Below, in pieces: positions 25,978-34,940 of a stretch of 64,000 bases of DNA; position 1 is the stretch's first letter, and every line of letters begins with the position of its first letter. The position numbers and the translations under genes are program-made. The notes beneath the pieces are model-generated. The model saw only the letters and a list, made by a program, of their open reading frames with translations, was not told the DNA's origin and searched no databases. Source of the stretch: Candidatus Fermentibacter sp. (GTDB lineage Bacteria; Fermentibacterota; Fermentibacteria; Fermentibacterales; Fermentibacteraceae); assembly GCA_030373045.1 (NCBI GenBank), contig JAUCPW010000004.1, positions 62,001 to 126,000 on the forward strand, in the 5' to 3' direction.

Positions 25978-27206
25978 CCCGAACCCTTCAGGAGCCGAAG
26001 CATCATCCTCGCGACCCAACGGCTCCTGAGCCCCGGTAACCTGAAATCATACATCGCTACGCAGTCGGCATTCTTCAGAAACCCGACAGCGTCACGGATG
26101 CGGACGGACCTGTCATGCCCCGCGGCCGCCATCAGAAGGCGCTCGGCGTTGACCCATGTGCATCCCGCCGCTGCGTGTGAAGAGGAGGCAGGCTCCGCTC
26201 CCAGAAGAGCCCTGTAAGCCTCGCGGCCCATGGCAAGACCTGCTCGGAACGGCAGCAGCACCTGGAGCCAGGGTCTCGGATTCATCTCGATCAGCCGGAG
26301 CCGCCCCTCCTTGTCTGCTAGAAAAGGAAGCTCTGCCAGCCCTATCAGACCCGTCTCCTCTGCTATCCTGCCGGCGATGACGTCGTGAGCTGAAGGATCG
26401 AGTGTCTCGACCACGCAGGCCGTGCCACCGTTCAGAGGGTATTTGACTCGTTCTGCCGCTCTTGTTACGAGGAGCCCTCCAAGCGGACCCCTGACGCAGT
26501 GGAGCAGCTCCTCGCCATCCGCTGATCTTTCGAGCCGCTGCTGGATGATCCAGTTCCTGCACAGACTCCAGCTCCCAGAGATACGGGTCTCGAAGGCGGA
26601 AGGGCTCTCCTCCGGCGGAGAGACGAAGAGCTTTGCTCCCCGCAGTCCGAGCTCCATCGAATAGGGTTTGAGGGATGGCTTTGCCACGATGTCGCCTCCG
26701 AGCGAACGCTTCGCCTCGGAAGCCTTGGCGGGGCTGTCGGCCCTCGCCCACGGAGCGAGGATGTCATCGAGGCCTCTGCTCCTGAGAAACTCGAAGAGCT
26801 CGCACTTGTCCAGTCCACCCATTTTCAGATGCCTGCACCTGCCTGTTTCGACGAGATCATCGAAGAGAGGCAGGAACTCCAGCAGGAGCCGGAGACCGCC
26901 ATCCTCGGTCGCGAAAACCGGCAGAGGAGATCCATACCTGCTGCACAGCCCCTCGAGGATTCTGCGGAGCTGCCCGGCCGTCTCCTCGGGTTCCACTGGC
27001 GGCCATTGCAGGATGGTGTGCGAGATGCAGCCGCTCTGGTTCGCGAGGATGCTTCTTCTGCCGAGGGAAACAATCGCGTACTCGAGACCGAAGTGAGCAA
27101 ACTCCTCCGCAAGGGATGCCGCGACTATCTCGCTGCCGCCGGATATCAGGACTGCAGGCCTGATATGCATCTGCGACGTATCGGCGATATGCATGTCGTC
27201 TCTCAT
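25974..27206 (-). CDS. ATP-grasp ligase-like protein
   Basis: A ~410-residue ATP-grasp protein. Visible parts are the pre-ATP-grasp domain (AVLISGGSEIVAASLAEEF), a lysine-containing ATP site (GGDIVAKPSLKPYS) and the metal-binding end (LRLIEMNPRPWLQVLLPFRAG), where the Glu and Asn of EMNPR bind Mg. Such enzymes join a carboxylate to an amine. In a cluster making an amino sugar it could attach an amino acid to a glycan or lipid; this is inferred. The start at 27206 has a GGAG six bases upstream. It leads a four-gene operon. Confidence 0.83.
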   Translation of the reverse strand: MRDDMHIADTSQMHIRPAVLISGGSEIVAASLAEEFAHFGLEYAIVSLGRRSILANQSGCISHTILQWPPVEPEETAGQLRRILEGLCSRYGSPLPVFATEDGGLRLLLEFLPLFDDLVETGRCRHLKMGGLDKCELFEFLRSRGLDDILAPWARADSPAKASEAKRSLGGDIVAKPSLKPYSMELGLRGAKLFVSPPEESPSAFETRISGSWSLCRNWIIQQRLERSADGEELLHCVRGPLGGLLVTRAAERVKYPLNGGTACVVETLDPSAHDVIAGRIAEETGLIGLAELPFLADKEGRLRLIEMNPRPWLQVLLPFRAGLAMGREAYRALLGAEPASSSHAAAGCTWVNAERLLMAAAGHDRSVRIRDAVGFLKNADCVAMYDFRLPGLRSRWVARMMLRLLKGSG

Positions 27207-27416
27207 GGCCGACTCCGGGAGAATGCGCCGAAGACTGTGCACGACACCGTGACCCTGCCATCGGAGTGTCCCATCGCCATGCTGTTCCAAGATTTACTGC
27301 CGGAGATGCTGCGAAGGAAATCGTGCATGCTCAGAATCATCATCCTTTTCAACGGGCGACTCACTTCTCGGTCACAATCGGAATCCGGATGACAGCCCTC
27401 TATTCCAGGGTATCTA

Positions 27417-28169
27417 TCAACAACTGCAAGTACGCCTTCGTGCGGCCGCTACGAGTGAGCTGCCCGCCGGAAACCGGAAGCCGGCACGGAGCAGACCGGC
27501 CTCCACGCAAAGATAGGCCCCGAGCACCGAGCTGACAAAACGGCCCGGTCTGAACTCCCTCTCGTCGATTGAAACATTTCTGCCGGCCCCGTGAAGGTTT
27601 CTCGAAACAGCCAGGAATGGAACAGGTGCCATCATGAAGTGGCTGCAGAAGACCGCCTCGAAACCGCTGTCTCCTAGCAGGTTCAGCAGAGAACGCCTCG
27701 TGTAGCGCTTGAAGTGCCCGCAAGCCGTGTCATATCTGCTCCAGAGCGACGGCATGGCTGGCACGGTGACTATCAGCAGCCCATCGGGCGCAAGGGCCTG
27801 CGATGCCGACACCAGTACACCGCGGTCGTCACCGAAGTGCTCCAGGACATCCAGAATCAGCAGGGCGTCGAAGTACTCTCGGAACGGCGGAGCGGTAATG
27901 TCCGAGCGAACCAGCACAACGCCCCGAGGACGGGCCGAAGCTGCTTCGGCCAAGGTGATGTCCGTGCCCACAACCAGAGACGAGCCTGCGGATCGTGCGA
28001 TCGCCGCGGAGGACCAGCCGGTGCCGCATCCTTCGTCGAGCACTGATGCGGATGTTTTCGCGAGCTTCCGCAGGAGATGCGCGACGAGTCCGGCCCGCGC
28101 ACGGAACCAGGGATGCGTCTCTTCGGCCCTCTTGAGTAGTCCGTGCAGGGCGGGGTCGTAGCCCAACAA
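27417..28169 (-). CDS. SAM-dependent methyltransferase
   Basis: A 250-residue class I methyltransferase: SVLDEGCGTGWSSAAIA (motif I), VVGTDITLAEA (motif II), and ALLILDVLEHFGDDRGVLVSA. The CGHFKRYTRRSLLNLL segment is typical of methyltransferases found with lipid-linked glycan synthesis. It starts with a TTG directly after the stop of wecE, so it is probably co-translated. The tail (RRRTCSC) is unusual. The gap of ~210 bases to the ATP-grasp gene holds nothing recognised. Confidence 0.83.
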   Translation of the reverse strand: MLGYDPALHGLLKRAEETHPWFRARAGLVAHLLRKLAKTSASVLDEGCGTGWSSAAIARSAGSSLVVGTDITLAEAASARPRGVVLVRSDITAPPFREYFDALLILDVLEHFGDDRGVLVSASQALAPDGLLIVTVPAMPSLWSRYDTACGHFKRYTRRSLLNLLGDSGFEAVFCSHFMMAPVPFLAVSRNLHGAGRNVSIDEREFRPGRFVSSVLGAYLCVEAGLLRAGFRFPAGSSLVAAARRRTCSC

Positions 28170-29309
28170 TCAGGTCCCGGAGTCCAGGACCGCTCCTATG
28201 ACGTCATCCTGCTCGGCATCGGACATCGACGGGAAGAACGGGAGTCTGAGGAGACGCACGCCGGCCGACTCGGCCACCGGGCACTGACCCGGCCTTCCAC
28301 CAAACGAAACGCCCATTCTCGACAGGTGAAGGGGCTGATAGTGGAACACCGCGAGTATGCCCCTCGCCGCGAGATGTGCGATGAGTCCGTCGCGGGAGGC
28401 CTTGTCGGGCATGACGAGCGGAAAGAGGTGCCAGGCCGGGTCGCAGTGGGCCGGCACTTCCTGGAAGCGGACCCCCCTGGTCGAGACCCACCCGGCCAGG
28501 CCTTCGGTGTACCTCCTCCAGATGGCCTCCCTGCGCCGCTGGATCTCCCCTGCAGCCTCGAGCTGGGCCAGCAGGAACGCGGCCAGCATGTCCGACAGCA
28601 CGTAGCTGGAACCCAGGTCCACCCACGTGTAGCGGTCCACCTGGCCGTCGAGGAACCGCGCGCGATCGGTTCCCTTGTCGCGCAGGATCCGCGCCCGCTC
28701 GAAGTAGCGCGGATCGTTGACCAGGAGGGCTCCGCCCTCGCCGCAGGTGATGTTCTTCGTCTCGTGGAAGCTCAGTGTCGAGAGGGGCGCCATCGAGCCC
28801 AGACCCATCCCCCGGTACCTGCCGAACAGGCCGTGCGCGGCATCCTCGATCAGCACGGCACCGCATCCGCCTGCGATCTCCGAGAGCCTGTCCATCTCGC
28901 AGCCCACGCCGCCGTAGTGCACCGCCACGATCGCACGGGTGCGGGGCGTGACCAGGTCTTCGACGAGCGATTCATCGATGTTGAGCGTGTCGGGCCTGAT
29001 GTCGGCGAAGACGGGGACCGCCCCCCGCGAGGCGAAGGCCAGCGCGGTGGAAACGAAAGTGTACGAGGGGACGATGACCTCGTCACCCGGTGAGAGGTCG
29101 AGGAGGTAGGCGCACATCTCGAGGGCGTGGGTGCAGGAGGGGGTCAGGAGGGCGTGCGGGGCTCCCGTCACAGCCTCGAGTTCACTCTCGCACCTCCGGC
29201 AGAACGGGCCGTTGCCGGCCACGAAACCGTTCTCGACGGCCTGACGGATGTATTCGAGCTCCCGGCCGCCCAGCCCGGCCCTGTTGAATGGAATCCTGTA
29301 GGTCGTCAC
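28170..29309 (-). CDS. wecE: TDP-4-amino-4,6-dideoxygalactose transaminase (WecE/RffA)
   Basis: A 379-residue PLP enzyme of the DegT/DnrJ/EryC1 class that converts TDP-4-keto-6-deoxyglucose to TDP-fucosamine. Similarity to enterobacterial WecE is visible throughout: IPFNRAGLGGRELEYI, PGDEVIVPSYTFVSTALAF, RPDTLNIDESLVED, the lysine in FHETKNITCGEGGA (Lys185), GQVDRYTWVDLGSSYVLSD and LAVFHYQPLH. The GTG start overlaps the acetyltransferase stop (GTGA). The product would be N-acetylated by the next enzyme to give TDP-Fuc4NAc. Confidence 0.93.
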   Translation of the reverse strand: MTTYRIPFNRAGLGGRELEYIRQAVENGFVAGNGPFCRRCESELEAVTGAPHALLTPSCTHALEMCAYLLDLSPGDEVIVPSYTFVSTALAFASRGAVPVFADIRPDTLNIDESLVEDLVTPRTRAIVAVHYGGVGCEMDRLSEIAGGCGAVLIEDAAHGLFGRYRGMGLGSMAPLSTLSFHETKNITCGEGGALLVNDPRYFERARILRDKGTDRARFLDGQVDRYTWVDLGSSYVLSDMLAAFLLAQLEAAGEIQRRREAIWRRYTEGLAGWVSTRGVRFQEVPAHCDPAWHLFPLVMPDKASRDGLIAHLAARGILAVFHYQPLHLSRMGVSFGGRPGQCPVAESAGVRLLRLPFFPSMSDAEQDDVIGAVLDSGT

Positions 29310-30049
29310 GTCTTCGGCCCGAGCGAAGGCCAGTAGTGGAACCAGATCCCCATCCTGTCGGTGACGAACCCGAGACGCTCGTAGAATCCCATGGCCCCGG
29401 CGGTGCCGGCCTGTGTCACCACGGAGACATGCGCGACGCCGGCATCACCCAGGATCCTGGAAGCCGCCGAAACGAGCGCCTTCCCGAGCCCCGCGCTCCT
29501 GTTCCCGGGAGCCACGCCGAGGAGCTCGATCACACCTTCTCCAGCCCGATCCCGCACCGCACAGTACCCCCCGGGTCTGCCGGCATCCCCGGCGACCAGC
29601 AGCGTACAGCGGGGATCGGAGAAGCACTTCCGCATCCAGTACGAGAACATGGCCGACGCTCTCTTCCTGCCGAAACCCGGATCGACGAAGAATCGCGAGG
29701 AAGTGTGGTTTTCCGTCGCGAGGTCCTCGAGCAGGGGGATGTCTGACGGGATAGCTCTCCTGACCGGTCCGGCGGTCTCTGAGGCAGGGATCCTGGCAGT
29801 TTCGACCCTCATCTCCGCACGGATCCCCGCCGCGCGCATGCCTAGCCCGTGAGCCGACCCGAGGCTCGGGCCGTCTCCGGGGTCGGCCAGGAAGTAGAGG
29901 CAGTCGACCGCGTTCGACGAGCACCATGACTTCACGCTGGCTGCCTGGGCCGGCGTCATCCCCACACGCGCATATCTGGCGATGCGGAGCCCGAAGAAGG
30001 ACGAATCCCATTCCAGCATCGAGCAGAGCCGCGTCACTCCGCGGACCAT
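29306..30049 (-). CDS. wecD: GNAT acetyltransferase, WecD/RffC-like
   Basis: A ~247-residue protein. It opens with LEWDSSFFGLRIARYARV, the typical N-terminus of WecD-type fucosamine acetyltransferases. The C-terminal GNAT fold has the acetyl-CoA loop in VIELLGVAPGNRSAGLGKAL (Q/R-x-x-G-x-G/A) and GAMGFYERLGF. With WecE it should form TDP-4-acetamido-4,6-dideoxygalactose. The ATG at 30049 follows GGAGAGGG and overlaps the GT2 gene by 16 bases. GTG 30037 (GTGA overlap) is an alternative start. Substrate assignment rests on the WecE pairing. Confidence 0.82.
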   Translation of the reverse strand: MVRGVTRLCSMLEWDSSFFGLRIARYARVGMTPAQAASVKSWCSSNAVDCLYFLADPGDGPSLGSAHGLGMRAAGIRAEMRVETARIPASETAGPVRRAIPSDIPLLEDLATENHTSSRFFVDPGFGRKRASAMFSYWMRKCFSDPRCTLLVAGDAGRPGGYCAVRDRAGEGVIELLGVAPGNRSAGLGKALVSAASRILGDAGVAHVSVVTQAGTAGAMGFYERLGFVTDRMGIWFHYWPSLGPKT

Positions 30050-30987
30050 CCCTCTCCGCCGGTATCCTCGACGGCCGTGTACCCGGGAATGCCCATCAGC
30101 CTGAAGTGCATCCTCGCTATGTACTCGCCTATCACGCCGAGAGAGAAGAGCTGGACTCCCGAGAAGATGGAGATGATGGACGCGAGGAACGGGAAGCCCG
30201 GAACGCTGCCGCCGTTCTCGAAGTACCGGAAGAGCACGTACAGAAGCACTCCCACGCCGAAGATCATGAAGGCGAACCCCGCCATGCTGGCTACCTCGAG
30301 CGGGATGGTGGAGAAGCCCGTAATCATGTTGAAGGCGTGCGTGAAGAGCCTTCCGAAGGTGTAGTGCGACCTGCCGATCCGCCGGGGCTCGTGCCTCACG
30401 GTGACGGCGCCGAAGCTCCTGGTGCCCCATGTCAGGAGCACGTCGATCGAGCAGTAGGGCCCGCCGTGGGATACGAACGAGTCGCGCAGGGCTGTGCGGA
30501 AGGCCCTGAAGGCGCTGACGCGGGAGGCTGTGGCTACGCCCATCGACCTCTGGAGTACGGCCTTAGTGAGCTTCGAGGCCATGTCGCGCGGGAGGCCGTG
30601 CCTCTCCCTGTCGGGCGAGCCGTAGACGACGTCGAAACCCTCCTCGAGTTTCGCGAGGAGCCTGGGGATCTCGGAAGGAGGATTCTGCAGATCGTCGTCG
30701 AGCGTGACTGTCACGGAGAAATGCGCCGCCCTGATGCCGCAGAGGAGGGCGTTGTGCTGGCCGCTGTTGCGCGCCAGGCGTATGCCCCTGATCCGCGGGC
30801 CGGCTTCGGAGAGCTTCCGGATCGCGCCCCAGCTCCCGTCGGTGCTAGCGTCGTCCACGAGCACCAGTTCCCAGGGAACGCCGATGGAGGACATCGCCTC
30901 CGACACGGCACGGGCGAGGCTCCCGAGCGAGTCGCGGCTCTCGTAGACCGGGACGACAACGGAGATCCCAGGCGGCAGACCGGTCAT
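30034..30987 (-). CDS. GT2 glycosyltransferase with C-terminal membrane helices
   Basis: A 317-residue enzyme of the dolichyl/undecaprenyl-phosphate glycosyltransferase type. The GT-A domain shows ISVVVPVYESRDSL, VLVDDASTDGSW, ARNSGQHNALLCGI and the metal-binding DDDLQNPPSEIPRLL. Two C-terminal helices (ASMAGFAFMIFGVGVLLYV and SIISIFSGVQLFSLGVIGEY) anchor it. The typical role is to load a sugar on undecaprenyl phosphate, as in ArnC or DPM1. It leads an operon with wecD, wecE and a methyltransferase. A GGGGGAGGG precedes the ATG. Confidence 0.88.
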   Translation of the reverse strand: MTGLPPGISVVVPVYESRDSLGSLARAVSEAMSSIGVPWELVLVDDASTDGSWGAIRKLSEAGPRIRGIRLARNSGQHNALLCGIRAAHFSVTVTLDDDLQNPPSEIPRLLAKLEEGFDVVYGSPDRERHGLPRDMASKLTKAVLQRSMGVATASRVSAFRAFRTALRDSFVSHGGPYCSIDVLLTWGTRSFGAVTVRHEPRRIGRSHYTFGRLFTHAFNMITGFSTIPLEVASMAGFAFMIFGVGVLLYVLFRYFENGGSVPGFPFLASIISIFSGVQLFSLGVIGEYIARMHFRLMGIPGYTAVEDTGGEGWSAE

Positions 30988-31146
30988 CCCTCCCCCTTGC
31001 ATACGGGTCTCGACTGGAGTCGAACCTCCAATTGATGACTCCACCGCACTGTCTGCGCAAGTACCCTCTGGCTTGCGGGGACGGCGCGGGACAGCCATAG
31101 TGCGGAAGGCGGTCCCGTTGCCGCCAGGATCCGGCGGGAGGGCGGG

Positions 31147-32301
31147 ATGCGCGTTCCCAGAGTCTTTTCTTCCGTTCTCGTAGTTCTGGCAGGCACTCTC
31201 GTCGCCCTTGCAGCGGCCGAGGCCTTCCTCAGGCTGGCCTGCTCCCCGCCTGTCGTCACCAGCGGATGGGTGTGCTCCTCGTCCGTGCCCCGGCAGGAGA
31301 GGAACCAGCTCGGATTCCGCGGGCATCCGATCGGGTATTCGGACAGCACGACGGTTCTCGTGCTTGTCGGCGACTCGCAGGTGGAGGCGACTCACCTCGC
31401 ATGGGACTGGATGCCGGAGTCACGCCTCGAGCACCATCTGGAAGAGATCCTGGGCCGCGATGTGGAGGTGGCATCGGTTGCGGCCCAGGGCTACGGACAG
31501 GATCAGGAGCTTCTGGCCCTGGAGTACTACTTCGAGGATTTCAGGGCCGACATGGTGGTGGTCTGGGAGACGCCGGCCAACGATTTGTGGAACAACACCT
31601 TCCCGACGCACTGGCCCGCGGATGGCTGGGCCAAGCCCACATTCTGGCTCGAGTCAGGGGAACTGGCCGGTCCGTGCGAGAATCCGGGCGATGCTCTGCC
31701 GGTCCCTCCTCTGAGGATTGTCGCCCTTCTCGAATCGGCTCTCGGCAGGCCTTCGAGGGACGGCGCGTGGGAGGCGAGGCTCCCTGCCCCCTACGGTCCG
31801 GATTCGACATGGCAGGGTCCGGCGAGGCAGGAATGGCAGGAGAGGTGGAACACGGATCTCGGTCTGATGAGATTCGAGAACCTCGCCACGGAGAAGAGCC
31901 ATCTGGCCGTGTACCTCACCCCGAGGAGCCCCAGGATGCAGTATTCGGTGGATCTGACCAGGCTCCTGCTGGATCGGATCGACTCGCTCTCCCGATCCAG
32001 CGGAGCCTCGGCGGTCTTCTTCGCGGCCGAAGGTCCGCCGGACCCGACGGGAGACGTCGAGGAGGCCACGTATGTTCTCAACGGCCTCTACTATCACGTC
32101 GCCAGATCCCAGTATGAGCGGAACGTGCACGACTCCAACTCGGACGTGTCCTTCCTGGAACTGCCGATACGCATCGAGGACTGGAAGATGGGGCCTCTCA
32201 ACAGCCATCTGAACGAGCATGCAACGGATCTCATGATGGAGGATCTGGCGCTGCGCCTGGCGCCGATGCTCGCGGACTCCAGCCCGCCGGATACCGAATG
32301 A
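31147..32301 (+). CDS. Membrane-anchored SGNH/GDSL hydrolase-like protein
   Basis: A 384-residue protein with an N-terminal hydrophobic anchor (VLVVLAGTLVALAAAEAFL). The block-I nucleophile site is VLVLVGDSQVEATHL (Gly-Asp-Ser). The block-III Asn is ANDLWNN, and a late His-containing GPLNSHLNEHATDL may be block V. This architecture is common in enzymes that add or remove acyl groups on surface glycans. It diverges from the GT2 operon, with ~160 bases between, and converges on the GT-C gene. A GGGAGGGCGGG precedes the ATG. Confidence 0.75.
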   Translation: MRVPRVFSSVLVVLAGTLVALAAAEAFLRLACSPPVVTSGWVCSSSVPRQERNQLGFRGHPIGYSDSTTVLVLVGDSQVEATHLAWDWMPESRLEHHLEEILGRDVEVASVAAQGYGQDQELLALEYYFEDFRADMVVVWETPANDLWNNTFPTHWPADGWAKPTFWLESGELAGPCENPGDALPVPPLRIVALLESALGRPSRDGAWEARLPAPYGPDSTWQGPARQEWQERWNTDLGLMRFENLATEKSHLAVYLTPRSPRMQYSVDLTRLLLDRIDSLSRSSGASAVFFAAEGPPDPTGDVEEATYVLNGLYYHVARSQYERNVHDSNSDVSFLELPIRIEDWKMGPLNSHLNEHATDLMMEDLALRLAPMLADSSPPDTE

Positions 32302-32334
32302 TGCTGTGAAGGAGACGGCCGGAAGGCCGCCGGG

Positions 32335-33930
32335 TCACTCCGGTCCGGCGGGGGATCCCGAGAGGATACGCATCTCCTCGGCCAGTTCCCCGACGAGAGC
32401 AGGCGCGGCGGGATCCTGCGCGGCTTTTGTGAAATAGCCTGCTGCGAGAGCGTACTCCATCCTGTGCTCCGCCAGGACTCCCCTGTAGTAATCCATCTTG
32501 CCGCCCCAGCCCTGCGAGGCACTGCGGGATGAAAGCGCGGGCGAGAGCAGCATGGGGATGGACAGGAGAGCGGCGGGCGCGAATCTGCTTCCCCTGAAGA
32601 GCGTTGCGACGACAAGAGTGGTTGCTGCAACGAGCAGCACGACGCCGGGCAGGTCCGCGATCCATGTCGAATGGTGCCCGTCGAGGAGCATGCGCAGGCT
32701 GATCGTGACCTGCGGGAGCGGGACGGCCTGCTCGACCGGGTGCACGGGAAGGTGCATCTCGCCCAGCAGCCCCAGAAACGTCTGTATGACGCCGGGGATC
32801 AGGAGGAATGCAGCCGCCCATCGCGCCCGGCTGCCCCGCTCCGCGAAGCGCGAGAGGCCGAGTGCGGCGAAAGGGATCACCGGGATGAGGTATCGCGGCC
32901 CGAAGGCCCATCCCTGCGTGCGGGTGTGGAGTGCCGAATAGAGGACGACGTAGACCGCCGTCATGACGAGGCCCGGGTCGATCCTGATCCTGCCGGCCCC
33001 GGTTCTCGAGACGAGACCGGCGATGCCCGCGGCGATCCAGGGCATGTAGAAGAGCAGCCCCCTCTCGGGGCTCGCGAGCAGGAACAGGAACCGCCCGGCA
33101 TCCGGGGCGGTGAAGCCGAAGAAGCCGGTGTGAAGAGCGGCGAAGGCTTCGCTGGCCTCGAGGGCGTAGCCCATGCGGAAGGGACTTCCGAAGCAGGTCG
33201 AATTGTACGCCATCTGGGGGGCGAAGGCGGCCGCGGTCATCAGAACGGCGGCGAGGATGCCGGAAGGCTTCCACCAGGAACGGGGGCGGAACAGGACGAG
33301 GACTGTGTACAGCAGGAGAACGGTGTAGTCCATGGCGGAGGCCAGCGCACAGCACGCGTCGGAGGCCCTGAACCGCCCCTCCTGCTGGAGCGAGTATCCC
33401 GCGAACAGCATGGCCGCCGCCGGGACATGGGAGTAGAGGACGGTCGAATAGGGCAGCATGATGCTGCCCAGTCCCGCGGCCGCGACGGCGGGGAGAGGAT
33501 CGATCCCCTCGCGGGATGTCCTGCGCGCCAGCAGGAGGAGCAGGAGGAGGAGCGAACCCGAGACCAGGAGTCTCTCGCAGACGTACCTGGCCGGGTCGAA
33601 GAGCCCCAGCGGGATCGTATGGGCCCTGCCGATCCCCAGGCTTTCGAGGACCAGTGCAGGCGGGACGCAGGCAAGAGACAGCAGGGCCGACTTGTCGGAA
33701 TAGGAGTGGCCCTCCCACACGGCCCTGTCGGAGGTAAATGCAGAGTACCGGTCTATGACGGTCGTTCCATCGTCGACGACGCTCCTCACGAGCGCCCAGC
33801 GCGAGACGACGTGGTCGTAGGGATATGGGTTGAACGTGAGGAGAGAGGCCAGCACCGCCGCCAGCACGGCAACCGGCGCGGGCCGCCTGCCCGGGAGAAG
33901 AGCTCCGACTGTGAGGGATCGACGATTCAT
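32335..33930 (-). CDS. GT-C membrane glycosyltransferase
   Basis: A 531-residue polytopic protein with ~10-12 helices and the layout of GT39/ArnT-like enzymes. The first periplasmic loop carries the expected acidic/aromatic pattern (PYPYDHVVSRWALVRSVVDD, then AVWEGHSYSDKSALLSLA). Later loops include GWAFGPRYLIPVIPF. The last ~55 residues are soluble and helical. Enzymes of this class use polyprenyl-phosphate sugars at the outer face of the inner membrane. It lies directly downstream of a pilin gene but behind a strong terminator, so pilin glycosylation is a possibility only. Confidence 0.75.
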   Translation of the reverse strand: MNRRSLTVGALLPGRRPAPVAVLAAVLASLLTFNPYPYDHVVSRWALVRSVVDDGTTVIDRYSAFTSDRAVWEGHSYSDKSALLSLACVPPALVLESLGIGRAHTIPLGLFDPARYVCERLLVSGSLLLLLLLLARRTSREGIDPLPAVAAAGLGSIMLPYSTVLYSHVPAAAMLFAGYSLQQEGRFRASDACCALASAMDYTVLLLYTVLVLFRPRSWWKPSGILAAVLMTAAAFAPQMAYNSTCFGSPFRMGYALEASEAFAALHTGFFGFTAPDAGRFLFLLASPERGLLFYMPWIAAGIAGLVSRTGAGRIRIDPGLVMTAVYVVLYSALHTRTQGWAFGPRYLIPVIPFAALGLSRFAERGSRARWAAAFLLIPGVIQTFLGLLGEMHLPVHPVEQAVPLPQVTISLRMLLDGHHSTWIADLPGVVLLVAATTLVVATLFRGSRFAPAALLSIPMLLSPALSSRSASQGWGGKMDYYRGVLAEHRMEYALAAGYFTKAAQDPAAPALVGELAEEMRILSGSPAGPE

Positions 33931-33974
33931 GGCATCAGGATATAAAAGCCGGGCCCGACGGGCAACGGGGCCGC

Positions 33975-34006
33975 AAAAGGGAGCGGCGGGCCCGGAGGCC
34001 CGCCGC
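33975..34006 (-). terminator. Rho-independent terminator after the pilin gene
   Basis: A perfect 10-bp GC stem (GCGGCGGGCC/GGCCCGCCGC, 33983-34006) with a 4-base loop, followed on the minus strand by a short T-run (33975-33978). It lies 20 bases past the pilin stop codon. Confidence 0.75.
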
Positions 34007-34026
34007 AGGCGACAGTCAAGCGGAAG

Positions 34027-34404
34027 CTACTGCCAGCTCTGGATACCGTCGACGACCGAGCCGTGATCCTGCGGAAGCCCAGCACCACCCGTAGGGCAGT
34101 CGATGGTGTAGACACCGGCGGCGACGGTGTAGCCGTAGTCACTGCCGGCTGGATCCTGCGGGCACTCCATCAGTGTGGCGTTCTCCATCAGGTCGGACGA
34201 CACGAAGACGGCCAGCGAGCCCCAGCTGTTGTAGGTGCCGTAGTACATGGAGGCGCCGGTTGCAAGGCTCCTCATGTTGCTGCGGCAGGAGGCCATCTCG
34301 GCGGTCTGCTTGACGCTGCCGAACTTGGGGATGGCGATGGCGGCGAGGATGCCGATGATCACGACGACGATCATGAGCTCGATGAGTGTGAAGCCTCTCT
34401 TCAT
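34027..34404 (-). CDS. pilA: Type IV pilin A
   Basis: A ~125-residue type IV pilin. The prepilin leader is MKRG, with cleavage before Phe in MKRGFTLIELMIVVVIIG, and Glu5 of the mature protein is present. The N-terminal helix is followed by a small head with three cysteines (SCRSN, MECPQD, TIDCPTG), a pattern shared with the second pilin. The ATG at 34404 gives the short type IVa leader. It has its own sigma-54-like promoter and terminator, so strong separate expression is likely. PilR is encoded two genes upstream of the pilins. Confidence 0.93.
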   Translation of the reverse strand: MKRGFTLIELMIVVVIIGILAAIAIPKFGSVKQTAEMASCRSNMRSLATGASMYYGTYNSWGSLAVFVSSDLMENATLMECPQDPAGSDYGYTVAAGVYTIDCPTGGAGLPQDHGSVVDGIQSWQ

Positions 34405-34446
34405 CTCGAAACCCCTTTCACGGTTGGGAAACACTGACGAACAAAG

Positions 34447-34462
34447 AGCAACAAAGGCACCA
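34447..34462 (-). promoter_or_regulatory. Sigma-54 type promoter of the pilin gene
   Basis: TGGTGCCTTTGTTGCT on the minus strand has GG and GC exactly 10 bases apart and matches TGG-C-N5-TTGCW of the -24/-12 consensus. It lies ~45 bases before the pilin ATG. The PilR-like activator is encoded nearby. Confidence 0.55.
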
Positions 34463-34577
34463 TCGGCATATTACCGGGAGAATCGTCTGTAAAAGTACGC
34501 GTTTCTTCCCTCGTCGGACACGATTCCCCTCACGAGATGCAATCTGCAACCCGGAGGGCCTGTTGTCCAGCATCGGA

Positions 34578-34940
34578 TCACCAGCTCGAGATGCCCGAGA
34601 CGAACGAGCCGTGGTCCATGCCGGGGACGGGACAGGCGACCAGGTACTGCTCCGCCGCCGGCAGTTGCAGCGTGTAGATGCCGATGGCCGGGCGCGCGGG
34701 GCAGCGGACCTGCCCGGCGTTCTCCTGGACGGCGAGCAGGCTGGTCATGTCGGCGGTATAGCTCCCGTAGACGCCGAAGTAGATGGACTCGGCGGTCGCC
34801 AGCGTGCGGATGTTGCTGCGGCACGACGATCGCCTGGCCGACTCCTGCACGTTGTTGTAACCCGGAATGGCGATGGCGGACAATATCCCGATGATCACCA
34901 CCACGATCATGAGCTCGATCAGCGTGAAACCCCTCTGCAT
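34578..34940 (-). CDS. Type IV pilin B
   Basis: A 120-residue pilin with leader MQRG and mature start FTLIELMIVVVIIGILSAIA; Glu5 is present. The head has three cysteines at similar places to pilin A (SCRSN, VRCPAR, VACPVP) and the same terminal pattern (DHGS-V-GI-SW). The two are recent paralogues, and one may be a minor or alternative major pilin. A GGGGGTGAGGC lies before the ATG. No clear sigma-54 site was found in its 5' region. Confidence 0.92.
   Translation of the reverse strand: MQRGFTLIELMIVVVIIGILSAIAIPGYNNVQESARRSSCRSNIRTLATAESIYFGVYGSYTADMTSLLAVQENAGQVRCPARPAIGIYTLQLPAAEQYLVACPVPGMDHGSFVSGISSW

Noticed and set aside
30990-31040. A T-loop-like GGAGGTTCGACTCC on the minus strand near the GT2 start
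   Set aside because: It is a 5-bp palindrome with a 6-base loop, not the 5+7+5 tRNA T-arm, and no matching acceptor or anticodon arm exists.
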